Assembly: GCA_023622765.1 (NCBI GenBank)
Contig: JAMNYO010000133.1
Span: forward strand, 1 to 62,493
Origin: Bacteroidota bacterium
Lineage (GTDB): Bacteria > Bacteroidota > Bacteroidia > Bacteroidales > Dysgonomonadaceae
Reading direction: 5' to 3'
DNA: 62,493 nucleotides
Notes under the pieces: generated by a model
The model's database searches: none
What the model saw: only the letters and a program-made list of their open reading frames with translations
What the model was told of the DNA's origin: nothing
Made by a program: the position numbers and the translations under genes
Shown here: positions 53,313-61,798 of the stretch, piece after piece
Layout of the letters: each line of letters begins with the position of its first letter
How positions within the stretch are numbered: position 1 is the first letter of the stretch

Positions 53313-55511
53313 ATGACACATCCAATTAGCAAGCGGATCGAGCTGCCAGACGGGCGCGTGATCACGCTGGAAACGGGGAAATTGGCGAAACAAGCGGACG
53401 GGGCAGTGACAGTCGTAATGGGCGATACCATGCTGCTGGCAACCGTTTGCGCCGCGATAGAAGCCACCCCGGGTACCGACTTCATGCCGTTACAAGTAGA
53501 ATACAGGGAAAAATTTGCCTCTGCCGGGAGATTCCCGGGAGGGTTTTTGAAACGCGAGGGGAGACCATCCGACAGCGAAATACTAACCAGCCGCCTCGTG
53601 GACCGCGCGCTGAGACCGCTCTTCCCGGACGATTACCATGCTGACGTGTTCGTGAACGTGATCCTCTTCTCCTCCAACGGGGAGGATATGCCCGACGCGC
53701 TGGCGGGACTGGCCGCTTCGGCCGCGCTGGCGGTCTCCGACGTGCCGTTCAACGGGCCGGTATCGGAGGTACGCGTGGCACGCGTCAACGGGAAACTGGT
53801 ACTGAACCCTACCTTCAAGGAGCTGGAAGAGGCCGACATGGATATCATGGTGGGTGCCACCATCGACAACATCATGATGGTGGAGGGCGAGATGAACGAG
53901 GTGCAGGAGGCCGACCTGCTGGAAGCGATTCAGTTCGCGCACGAGGCGATCAAGGTACAGTGCCAGGCACAACTGGATCTGGCCGAGATGGTAGGTAAAA
54001 CGGTGAAGCGGGAGTATTGCCACGAGGAGAACGACGAGGAGCTGAAGAAACGGGTGTGGAAGGAGTGCTACCAACGGGCATACGACGTGGTCACGGCATG
54101 CAACACCAACAAGAAGGAGCGCGGAGAGGCATTCGAAGCGATTAAGACCGACTTCCTGGAGACGATTCCCGAAGAGGAGCGCGAAGAGAAAGCGGCGATG
54201 GTGGCACGCTACTACCACGAGGTAGAGAAAGAGGCGATGCGCCGTTGCATCCTCGACGAGGGGAAACGGCTGGATGGCCGCAAGACCACCGAAATACGGC
54301 CCATATGGTGCGAGGTGGACTTTATACCGGGACCGCACGGGGTGGCGCTCTTCACACGCGGTGAAACGCAATCACTCACCACGGTAACGCTGGGTACCAA
54401 GCTCGACGAGAAGATCGTGGACGACGCGTTGGTACACGGGTTCGACCGCTTCTTGCTACACTATAACTTCCCGCCTTTCTCCACGGGAGAGGCCCGGCCG
54501 CAAAGGGGAACCGGGCGACGGGAAATTGGCCACGGGAACCTGGCACATAGGGCACTCAAGCGGGTGCTGCCCGAGAATTACCCCTACGTGGTGCGGGTGG
54601 TGTCGGACATCCTGGAATCGAACGGTTCATCGTCCATGGCCACCGTCTGCGCGGGAACGCTCGCGCTGATGGACGCCGGGGTAGCCATCAAAAAGCCGGT
54701 AAGCGGCATCGCGATGGGCCTCATCTCGGAAAACAAGGGACAAAACTACGCGGTGCTGTCGGATATCCTGGGTGACGAGGATCACCTGGGCGATATGGAC
54801 TTCAAGGTGTGCGGCACCCGCGAGGGGATTACCGCCGTCCAAATGGACATCAAGGTGGATGGCCTCTCGTACGAGATACTGCAGAAAGCCCTGGCACAAG
54901 CCAAAGAAGGCAGAGAACATATCATGAATAAGATGATGGAGACGATGTCGGAGCCGAGGGCCGACCTCAAACCGCACGCGCCGCGCATCGAGGTGATCGA
55001 GATACCGAAGGATTATATCGGCGCCGTGATCGGGCCGGGTGGCAAGATCATCCAGAGCATCCAGGAGGAGACCGGAACGGTCATCGCCATCGACGAGATC
55101 GACAACGTGGGGCGGGTGGAGATATCCTCCAGCAACAAGGCTTCCATCGAAGCGGCCCTGGCCAAGATCCGGGGTATCGTGGCCGTTCCCGAGGTGGGCG
55201 AGGTGTACGAGGCAACGGTTCGGTCGGTTATGCCGTACGGGCTCTTCTGCGAGTTCCTGCCAGGGAAAGATGGGCTGCTGCACATCTCCGAGATCGAATG
55301 GAAACGACTGGAAAAGATAGAGGACGCGGGCATCGCGGAGGGCGACAAGATCGAGGTGAAACTGATCGACATCGACCCCAGGAGCGGTAAGTTCAAACTG
55401 TCGCGGAAGGTGCTGTTCCCGAAACCCGAAAGACCAAAAGAGGAATCAATAAGGCCCGAAAGGCCTGAAAGGTCTGAAAGGCCCAGGGGGCCAAGAGGCG
55501 GACGCCGTTAA
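53313..55511 (+). CDS. pnp: Polynucleotide phosphorylase
   Basis: Phosphorolytic 3'-5' exoribonuclease of RNA turnover. 732 residues, full length. Two RNase PH domains ([20 protein letters not shown]; later [20 protein letters not shown] and [16 protein letters not shown] with catalytic Asp residues), a KH domain ([20 protein letters not shown]) and an S1 domain ([30 protein letters not shown]). The tail is Arg/Pro/Glu-rich ([19 protein letters not shown]), encoded by a short near-perfect 9-bp repeat. Confidence 0.98.
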   Translation: MTHPISKRIELPDGRVITLETGKLAKQADGAVTVVMGDTMLLATVCAAIEATPGTDFMPLQVEYREKFASAGRFPGGFLKREGRPSDSEILTSRLVDRALRPLFPDDYHADVFVNVILFSSNGEDMPDALAGLAASAALAVSDVPFNGPVSEVRVARVNGKLVLNPTFKELEEADMDIMVGATIDNIMMVEGEMNEVQEADLLEAIQFAHEAIKVQCQAQLDLAEMVGKTVKREYCHEENDEELKKRVWKECYQRAYDVVTACNTNKKERGEAFEAIKTDFLETIPEEEREEKAAMVARYYHEVEKEAMRRCILDEGKRLDGRKTTEIRPIWCEVDFIPGPHGVALFTRGETQSLTTVTLGTKLDEKIVDDALVHGFDRFLLHYNFPPFSTGEARPQRGTGRREIGHGNLAHRALKRVLPENYPYVVRVVSDILESNGSSSMATVCAGTLALMDAGVAIKKPVSGIAMGLISENKGQNYAVLSDILGDEDHLGDMDFKVCGTREGITAVQMDIKVDGLSYEILQKALAQAKEGREHIMNKMMETMSEPRADLKPHAPRIEVIEIPKDYIGAVIGPGGKIIQSIQEETGTVIAIDEIDNVGRVEISSSNKASIEAALAKIRGIVAVPEVGEVYEATVRSVMPYGLFCEFLPGKDGLLHISEIEWKRLEKIEDAGIAEGDKIEVKLIDIDPRSGKFKLSRKVLFPKPERPKEESIRPERPERSERPRGPRGGRR

Positions 55512-55608
55512 ACCCTGAATAAAGCATGCAGCCACGGGAAACCGTCGGGAAAAAGCTCTGCGTCAGGGAAAGACCAACGTGACGAGCAACTGGCAACAAA
55601 ACTGACTC

Positions 55609-55650
55609 GCAACCCGTTAACCTGAAAAGCTTAACGGGTTGCTCGTTTTA
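55609..55650 (+). terminator. pnp terminator
   Basis: A perfect 12-bp stem GCAACCCGTTAA / TTAACGGGTTGC (55609-55620 with 55631-55642) followed by TCGTTTTA. Confidence 0.88.
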
Positions 55651-55738
55651 GTTGCAAAGGATTGGCATAGTGTGCCACCTTAAAGCAATCTGTTTCATAT
55701 AACAAGCAAGGGTATACGAAAATAAAAAACGTGCAATT

Positions 55739-55957
55739 ATGGCGGAAAAGAATAATATTGACCAACCCGTGAAACCAAACGAGGTTAATGAGCCTGAATT
55801 GAACTATGATGTTTCCCCTACTATCGAAATCAGAAGAAGAGAGGGAAAGGTAACGCATCGCAAACAGTTTCATAGAACACCGATTACAGACAATTTCCCG
55901 GAAGGTTGTGTAACGCTGGATACCTTTTTCAGTGATTTAGAAGACCTGATTTTATGA
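55739..55957 (+). CDS. Small protein overlapping iorA
   Basis: 72 residues, unknown family. Polar N-terminus, then a more ordered end RKQFHRTPITDNFPEGCVTL / DTFFSDLEDLIL. The end resembles the C-terminal pieces of small Bacteroidetes antitoxin-like proteins, but no toxin follows. Its stop overlaps the iorA start in an ATGA tetranucleotide, so it is probably translated in the same message and coupled to iorA. No clear promoter or ribosome site decides the question. Confidence 0.5.
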   Translation: MAEKNNIDQPVKPNEVNEPELNYDVSPTIEIRRREGKVTHRKQFHRTPITDNFPEGCVTLDTFFSDLEDLIL

Positions 55958-57660
55958 CAAAACTATTGCTGGGTGCCGAGGCAATCGCGCAAGGGGCATT
56001 GGATGCCGGGATTTCAGGGGTATACGCGTACCCCGGAACCCCCTCCACCGAGATCACCGAGTTTATACAACGGGCCCAACGAGACCCGGGAAAAGCGGTG
56101 CGCTCGGCATGGAGCACCAACGAGAAGACTGCCCTGGAGGCGGCGCTGGGCATGTCGTACGCGGGAAAAAGAAGCCTGGTCTGCATGAAGCACGTGGGAC
56201 TCAACGTGGCGGCAGACCCGTTCATGAACGCATCCATCACGGGCGTACACGGGGGCCTCACCATCGTGGTGGCAGACGACCCCTCCATGCACTCGTCACA
56301 AAACGAGCAAGATAGCCGCGTGTACGGGAAATTCGCCATGATCCCGGTGCTGGAACCGGCCAACCAGCAGGAGGCGTACGAGATGACGCGGTACGCGTTC
56401 GAAATGTCGGAAAAGAGCCGACTCCCGGTGATGCTGCGGGTACCCACGCGGCTCTCGCACTCCCGCTCCACCGTGAAACGCGGTGAACCGAAGGGGCAGA
56501 ACCCGCTCAACCCTTCCACGGGGAAAGGGCAGTGGGTCTTGCTGCCGGCAAACGCGCGGGGAAATTATCAACGGTTGCTGGAGAAACAGGAGGAGCTCGT
56601 CGCCCTCGCCGAATCGTCCCCTTTCAACTGGGTCAAGGAGTGGAACGAGGGGGAGACTGACCACGATAGGGAGACTAACCCTGTTGGAACATCCAACCGC
56701 GACGGGAAAACCGATCAAGGGGGAACAACCACTCAAGTCTCAAACGATATCATAGACGGGGTTACAAACGGTATCACGGGCGTAATCGCGTTTGGCATCG
56801 GCTACAATTACGTGATGGAGGTGATACGTGCCTACAACCTGCCGGTAGAGGTACTCAAGATAGGTGCCTACCCGCTCCCGAGGAACCTGGTGAGCCGCTT
56901 CATCGAGAAACATAACACCCTGCTGATCGTCGAGGAGGGGTACCCGGTTTACGAGGAGTTGTTGAAAGGGTACCGCGGTGATGATGCCCTACGGGGGCGA
57001 CTGGATGGTACGCTGCCGCGCACGGGGGAGCTCTCCCCTGGCCTGCTGGCGAAAGCGCTGGGAGTAGAGACGGCAGAACCAAACGCCATGCCGGCTATCG
57101 TGAAGGGGCGACCGCCCATGCTCTGCCCGGGATGCGGGCATCGGGACCTGTTCCACGCGCTTAACGAGGTGATGAGATCCTACCCGAACCACCGGGTGTT
57201 CGGCGATATTGGCTGCTACACGTTAGGAGCCCTGCCGCCCTTCAACGCGATCCATACCTGCGTGGATATGGGCGCGGCGATCACCATGGCGAAAGGGGCG
57301 GCCGACGCGGGTATGCGCCCCGCTCTGTGCGTGATCGGCGACTCTACCTTCACCCACTCTGGAATCACGGGGCTATTAGACGCGGTGAACGACCGATCAC
57401 CCCTTACCGTGATCATCTCCGACAACGAAACCACGGCGATGACGGGGGGGCAAGATTCGGCGGGAACCGGGCGCTTCCGCGATATCTGTAGGGGAATAGG
57501 CGTGGAAGAGAAGCATATCCGAACGGTGGTTCCACTGAAGCGTAACCACGAGGAGAACGTGAAGGTGATACGGGAGGAACTGGAATATGAAGGGGTCTCG
57601 GTCATCATCGCGCAACGGGAGTGCGTGCAGACAGCGAAAAGAAAACGGAAAAAAGAGTGA
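55954..57660 (+). CDS. iorA: Indolepyruvate ferredoxin oxidoreductase, alpha subunit
   Basis: TPP-dependent 2-oxoacid oxidoreductase that decarboxylates aryl pyruvates to aryl-acetyl-CoA with ferredoxin. 568 residues. Landmarks: GVYAYPGTPSTEITEF, CMKHVGLNVAADPF and VADDPSMHSSQNEQDSR of the alpha core, then PPMLCPGCGHRDLFHAL and the TPP motif GDSTFTHSG...SDNETTAMTGG. As in other Bacteroidales IorA, the C-terminal ferredoxin domain is missing. A low-complexity insert of about 35-40 residues (around GETDHDRETNPVGTSNRDGK) interrupts the region before GVIAFGIGYNY. It is followed by iorB and paaK, which fits aromatic 2-oxoacid metabolism. Confidence 0.92.
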   Translation: MTKLLLGAEAIAQGALDAGISGVYAYPGTPSTEITEFIQRAQRDPGKAVRSAWSTNEKTALEAALGMSYAGKRSLVCMKHVGLNVAADPFMNASITGVHGGLTIVVADDPSMHSSQNEQDSRVYGKFAMIPVLEPANQQEAYEMTRYAFEMSEKSRLPVMLRVPTRLSHSRSTVKRGEPKGQNPLNPSTGKGQWVLLPANARGNYQRLLEKQEELVALAESSPFNWVKEWNEGETDHDRETNPVGTSNRDGKTDQGGTTTQVSNDIIDGVTNGITGVIAFGIGYNYVMEVIRAYNLPVEVLKIGAYPLPRNLVSRFIEKHNTLLIVEEGYPVYEELLKGYRGDDALRGRLDGTLPRTGELSPGLLAKALGVETAEPNAMPAIVKGRPPMLCPGCGHRDLFHALNEVMRSYPNHRVFGDIGCYTLGALPPFNAIHTCVDMGAAITMAKGAADAGMRPALCVIGDSTFTHSGITGLLDAVNDRSPLTVIISDNETTAMTGGQDSAGTGRFRDICRGIGVEEKHIRTVVPLKRNHEENVKVIREELEYEGVSVIIAQRECVQTAKRKRKKE

Positions 57661-57725
57661 AGGGAAAGAAAAAAGAAGAGAAAGAAAGGAATTGAAAAAG
57701 AACGGCGATTATCGACCTCGCGGCG

Positions 57726-58241
57726 ATGGAGCTGGGGTTACACGTGAAGCAGGCGGAGGTCCACGGCATGAGCCAACGCGGTGGAGCAGTGGAATCGCAC
57801 CTGCGCCTCTCGTCGCGGGAGATCTTCTCCGACTTGATCCCCCTGGGCAAGGCCGACCTGATCCTCTCCGTCGAGCCGATGGAGGCACTCCGCTATATCC
57901 CCTTCCTGGCACCGGATGGGATGATCGTGGCGGCGACCGAGCCGATCGAGAATATCGGGAACTACCCGGACAAGGAGAAGGTGCTGGCGACCATCCGGCA
58001 GTCGGCCCAACACCTGCTGGTAGAAGCGGAACCACTGGCACGCCAGGCGGGGAGCGGACGGGCAGGTAACGTGGTGATGCTGGGGGCGGCGTCGCCTTAC
58101 CTGGGGATCAGCACGGAGCAGTTGGAAGCGGCGATCGCGCGGTTCTTCGAGCGGAAAGGTGATGAGGTGGTGAATATGAATCTGAACGCGTTCAGGCTGG
58201 GAAGAGCGCTGGCAATAAAAGAAGATGAAACGAGCAAATAA
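57726..58241 (+). CDS. iorB: Indolepyruvate oxidoreductase beta subunit, N-terminally damaged
   Basis: 171 residues of IorB, starting at [20 protein letters not shown]. In-frame reading upstream gives TAIIDLAAM, clearly IorB, but is closed by a stop, and the family's N-terminal Rossmann loop GVGGQG is absent. Just upstream, in another frame, 57692-57703 reads L-K-K-N like a typical IorB start, so a deletion of roughly 40 bp appears to have removed the loop. The preceding 57661-57690 is a purine-only-looking tract. Either the gene is broken, a short form starting at 57726 is made, or the assembly has an error. The last 17 nt overlap paaK. Confidence 0.7.
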   Translation: MELGLHVKQAEVHGMSQRGGAVESHLRLSSREIFSDLIPLGKADLILSVEPMEALRYIPFLAPDGMIVAATEPIENIGNYPDKEKVLATIRQSAQHLLVEAEPLARQAGSGRAGNVVMLGAASPYLGISTEQLEAAIARFFERKGDEVVNMNLNAFRLGRALAIKEDETSK

Positions 58242-59532
58242 GATATGGAACCCCGAAAGGGAGTGTGCCGACAGAGAGGAGATGCGGCAGTTGCAAAGCA
58301 AGCAACTCGCCGCGATGATAGAACGGATGTATTACAACGTGCCGTTTTACAGGAATAAACTAAAGGAGATGGGGATCGAGCCGGGAGACATCCGTAGCGT
58401 GGATCAACTGAAGGCGCTCCCCTTCACCACCAAGGATGACCTGCGGGAAAACTACCCGTTTGGGCTGTTCGCCGTGCCGCAAACCGATGTGGTACGGATA
58501 CACGCTTCGAGCGGAACCACGGGGAAACCGACCGTGGTGGGGTACACCCAGCGGGATATCGAGACTTGGGCCGAGGTGGTGGCCCGGGGCCTGGTGATGG
58601 CGGGGGTTAACGAAGATGACACGATACAGGTGTCGTACGGCTACGGCCCCTTCACGGGGGGATTGGGGATACACTACGGCGCGGAGAAGGTGGGTGCAAC
58701 CGTTATCCCCATATCGAGCGGTAACACGAGAAAGCAGTTGCAGTTCATGACCGATTTCAACGCGTCGGTGCTGGCCTGTACCCCCTCGTACGCGGCGCAC
58801 CTGGGAGAGAGCATCCTGAAAGAAGGGATCTCACCGGAAAAGGTGAAGCTGCGGACGGGTGTCTTCGGGGCGGAGCCGTGGAGTAACGAGTTGCGCCGGG
58901 AGATCGAGCGGTTGCTGTATATCACGGCCTACGACATCTACGGGCTGAGCGAAGTGATGGGACCGGGGGTCTCCATGGAGTGCGAATGCCAGCAAGGGAA
59001 CCACATTTTCGAGGATCATTTCATCCCGGAGGTGGTCGACCCTGAAACGCTCGAGGTACTTCCCGATGGGGAGATCGGTGAACTGGTGTTTACCACGGTG
59101 ACCAAGGAGGCGATGCCGCTGCTGAGGTATCGCACGCGCGACCTCACCAGGCTCTGCCGGGAGAAGTGCGACTGCGGACGAACGCTGACGCGGATGGAGA
59201 AATGCCTGGGACGGACGGACGATATGCTGATTATCCGCGGCGTGAACGTCTTCCCGTCTCAAGTGGAAGCGGTGTTAATGAGCATGTCGGAAGCCTCACC
59301 ACACTACCAGCTAGTAATCCGCCGGGAGAACAACTTGGACACGCTGGAAGTGAAGGTGGAAATCGACGAGAAGAACTGGTCGGACAGCATCCGCGTGCTG
59401 GAGGGCATTCGGAAACGAATCGAGGTGAACATCAAGAGCATGCTGGGAATCACCGCCATTATCAAGCTGGTGGAACCCAACAGCATCCAACGTTCGGAGG
59501 GGAAGGCGCAACGAATTATCGACCTAAGATGA
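58225..59532 (+). CDS. paaK: Phenylacetate-CoA ligase family enzyme
   Basis: AMP-forming ligase activating phenylacetate or indoleacetate to the CoA thioester, or running in reverse to make ATP from aryl-acetyl-CoA produced by IorAB. 435 residues, full length. The P-loop-like [57 protein letters not shown] and the C-terminal hinge [20 protein letters not shown] are all present. It starts inside the end of iorB, showing operon structure. Confidence 0.96.
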   Translation: MKRANKIWNPERECADREEMRQLQSKQLAAMIERMYYNVPFYRNKLKEMGIEPGDIRSVDQLKALPFTTKDDLRENYPFGLFAVPQTDVVRIHASSGTTGKPTVVGYTQRDIETWAEVVARGLVMAGVNEDDTIQVSYGYGPFTGGLGIHYGAEKVGATVIPISSGNTRKQLQFMTDFNASVLACTPSYAAHLGESILKEGISPEKVKLRTGVFGAEPWSNELRREIERLLYITAYDIYGLSEVMGPGVSMECECQQGNHIFEDHFIPEVVDPETLEVLPDGEIGELVFTTVTKEAMPLLRYRTRDLTRLCREKCDCGRTLTRMEKCLGRTDDMLIIRGVNVFPSQVEAVLMSMSEASPHYQLVIRRENNLDTLEVKVEIDEKNWSDSIRVLEGIRKRIEVNIKSMLGITAIIKLVEPNSIQRSEGKAQRIIDLR

Positions 59533-59558
59533 AGTTTATTTTTTAAAAACCAAATGAA

Positions 59559-59984
59559 ATGCACATACAACAACTATCCGTTTTCCTGGAAGACCGGTCA
59601 GGGCGTCTTACCGAGCTGACGCGGATACTGGCGGAAAACGATATCAATATCATCGCGCTGAACGTGGCGGAGACGACCGACTACGGTATCGTGCGGATGG
59701 TGGTGGGAAGGCCGCAACTGGCCAAAGAGACGCTGGAACGGGAGGGCTTCTCGATCGGGCTCACGGACGTGGCTTGCGTGAACATGGCCGACGAGCCGGG
59801 ATCGCTCTACAAGATACTGAAGATACTGGCAGAGAAAGAGGTGAACGTCGATTACATGTACGCGTTCTCCAACGATGACGTCGCGTTAGGCGTGATCCGA
59901 ACCGAGAACATCACGGAGGTGACGAAACTCTTGAAAGAGAAGGGAATAACGCTGCTGTCACAAAACGACATCTATCAACTGTAA
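59559..59984 (+). CDS. Tandem ACT-domain protein
   Basis: 141 residues made of two ACT domains: QLSVFLEDRSGRLTELTRIL (1-about 67) and VACVNMADEPGSLYKILKIL (about 72-141). ACT domains bind amino acids. In Bacteroidetes this protein commonly follows paaK and probably senses an aromatic or branched amino acid for the iorAB-paaK route (inference). It starts 26 bp after paaK. Confidence 0.92.
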   Translation: MHIQQLSVFLEDRSGRLTELTRILAENDINIIALNVAETTDYGIVRMVVGRPQLAKETLEREGFSIGLTDVACVNMADEPGSLYKILKILAEKEVNVDYMYAFSNDDVALGVIRTENITEVTKLLKEKGITLLSQNDIYQL

Positions 59985-60027
59985 ACGATAGCTCATTGTT
60001 CATTGCTCATTGCTAATTGCTCATTGC

Positions 60028-60213
60028 TAATTCGCTTACGCGCCTTTTCTGTCGTCGCTCGGCAAAGCTTAAGCAAGCTCAGCTCTGCCCTCGCTCCTAA
60101 GAAAATTGCTCATTGCTCATTGCTCATTGTTAATTCGCTTACGCGCCTTTTCTGTCGTCGCTCGGCAAAGCTTAAGCAAGCTCAGCTCTGCCCTCGCTCC
60201 TAAGAAAATTGCT
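60028..60213 (+). repeat. Tandem duplication with 103-bp period
   Basis: Two identical 83-bp blocks (60028-60110 and 60131-60213) lie 103 bp apart, separated and flanked by heptamer-like ATTGCTC/ATTGCTA runs (59994-60242). The blocks contain inverted AGCTT/AAGCT elements. It fills the whole gap before the aminotransferase; no gene is supported. Confidence 0.93.
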
Positions 60214-60242
60214 AATTACTAATTGCTAATTGTTCATTGAAA

Positions 60243-61445
60243 ATGATTCGTTTCGCACGTAGCGTCGCCTCGCTCCGCTCCTCGGAGATACGCGACCTGA
60301 TGAGCCTGGCAACGGCTCCCGATATGATCTCCTTCGCCGGCGGCATGCCGGGGAACGACCTGTTCCCGTTGGAGATACTTGACCAGATTTACCAATCATT
60401 GACCGATAGGGAGAAGCAGGTGGCGCTCCAATACGGGCCCACAGCGGGACTGCCCTCGCTCATGGAGTCGCTGGCCGACTACCTCGAGAAGAAGGGATTG
60501 CCGGTGAAAAGCAACCGGCTGATGATCACCACCGGCTCGCTACAGGGAATCCATATCCTGGCCAAGGCGTTCACCGACCCGGGAGACCCGGTGCTGGTGG
60601 AGGCCCCCAGCTTTATCGGGGCGCTCTCCGCCTTCCGCGCTTGCCAGGCGGAGCTGGTTTCGGTGCCCCTGAAGGGCGATGGCATGGATGTGAACCAGCT
60701 GGAGGAGCGACTCGAAGCCACGCGGCCAACCCCGAAGTTCCTTTACTACACGCCCAACTTCCATAACCCGGCAGGCATCATCTACTCGCGACAGGTGAAG
60801 CAACAGATGATGGAGCTGCTCAAGGGGAAAAATATACCGATCATTGAGGACGACGTGTATAGCGACCTCTACTTTCACGAGGAGGACCTCCCTGAGATGA
60901 CGCTGATGAAAGCGATCGACCCGGAAAGGATCGACATCTGCTACACCGGCTCCTTCTCCAAGATACTGGGACCGGGATTGCGGTTGGGGTGGATGCTGGT
61001 ACCGGAGGAGATCTACAAGCGGTGCGAGCTGATCAAACAGTCGATCGACGCCTGCTCCCCCAGCCTGTCGCAGGTGATCGCGGACAAGTTCATCCGGGGT
61101 GGCTATATCCACACCTACACCGCGGACATGAGGAGGGCGTACAAGGAGCGGGGTGAGGCGATGATCGAGGCGCTGGAAACGCACTTGCCGCCAAGCGTGT
61201 CGTTCGAGCGACCGAGGGGCGGCTTCTATACCTGGTTGCAACTGCCGGATGGAACCGACGCGACCGCGATCCTGAAAAAGGCGATCGAGAAGAAAACCGT
61301 CTTCGTCACCGGTAAGACCTTCGACCCGGATGGGGTGAAGAACGACTTCATGCGGGTGTCGTTTTGCAATACCGACGTGGAGGCGATCCAAAAAGGGATA
61401 CCGCTTATCGCGGAGGCCATTGAAGAGGTACTGGGGAGCCGTTAA
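60243..61445 (+). CDS. PLP-dependent aminotransferase (fold type I)
   Basis: 400-residue class I/II aminotransferase, close to 2-aminoadipate/aromatic transaminases of the MocR-like group without the HTH domain. Landmarks: MISFAGGMPGNDLFP, LQYGPTAGLPSL, ITTGSLQGIHILAKAF, YTPNFHNPAG, IIEDDVYSDLYF (PLP-binding Asp), the Schiff-base Lys in GSFSKILGPGLRLGW, and the C-terminal Arg in FMRVSFCNT. ATG at 60243 is preferred; a TTG at 60237 is in frame. The upstream repeats leave no normal ribosome site. It may feed 2-oxoacids to the IorAB-PaaK route. Confidence 0.92.
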   Translation: MIRFARSVASLRSSEIRDLMSLATAPDMISFAGGMPGNDLFPLEILDQIYQSLTDREKQVALQYGPTAGLPSLMESLADYLEKKGLPVKSNRLMITTGSLQGIHILAKAFTDPGDPVLVEAPSFIGALSAFRACQAELVSVPLKGDGMDVNQLEERLEATRPTPKFLYYTPNFHNPAGIIYSRQVKQQMMELLKGKNIPIIEDDVYSDLYFHEEDLPEMTLMKAIDPERIDICYTGSFSKILGPGLRLGWMLVPEEIYKRCELIKQSIDACSPSLSQVIADKFIRGGYIHTYTADMRRAYKERGEAMIEALETHLPPSVSFERPRGGFYTWLQLPDGTDATAILKKAIEKKTVFVTGKTFDPDGVKNDFMRVSFCNTDVEAIQKGIPLIAEAIEEVLGSR

Positions 61446-61512
61446 GTCAAGCGGCTTTTATCCAACCGCATGTGATTTATCGGCATTACCGGTAACCGCC
61501 CGTTGATGGTTT

Positions 61513-61530
61513 TTATGTTATATAACATAA
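61513..61530. promoter_or_regulatory. 18-bp palindrome upstream of the EF-G2-like gene
   Basis: TTATGTTATATAACATAA is a perfect palindrome centred about 80 bp before the predicted transcription start of the EF-G-like gene. It could be an activator site; the position suits a CRP-family regulator, but I cannot match a known motif. Confidence 0.55.
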
Positions 61531-61565
61531 CCGCAACGTTTTTTATATCGTCCATTTTTTATAAA

Positions 61566-61596
61566 TTGCATCGCGTTAAAAAAAAGGATAACTTTG
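61566..61596 (+). promoter_or_regulatory. Promoter of the EF-G2-like gene
   Basis: TTG (61566-61568), 20 bases, TAACTTTG (61589-61596). The leader is about 195 nt. Within it, 61700-61775 shows a quasi-repeat of about 11 bp (ACGGGTTTA/ACGGGTCAA type). Confidence 0.7.
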
Positions 61597-61798
61597 CACG
61601 CGTTTCCTACCGCTGCAAAGTTTTTTCTTTACCAAGCAGCGCGTTGGAGCTGATCCAGGCAGAAAGGTAAATCAAAGAGGATGAAAGTGTTAAACCAGAC
61701 AAGCCGGGGAAAAGGATATACCCAAACGGGTTTAACGGGTCAACCAGGCTCAATGGTTCAAGTGGAAAATTAATCACATTTAAAATATCGTTTTAATC

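Noticed and set aside
60003-60203. Frame of 66 codons in the 103-bp duplication
   Set aside because: It reads repeat sequence twice and has no ribosome site.
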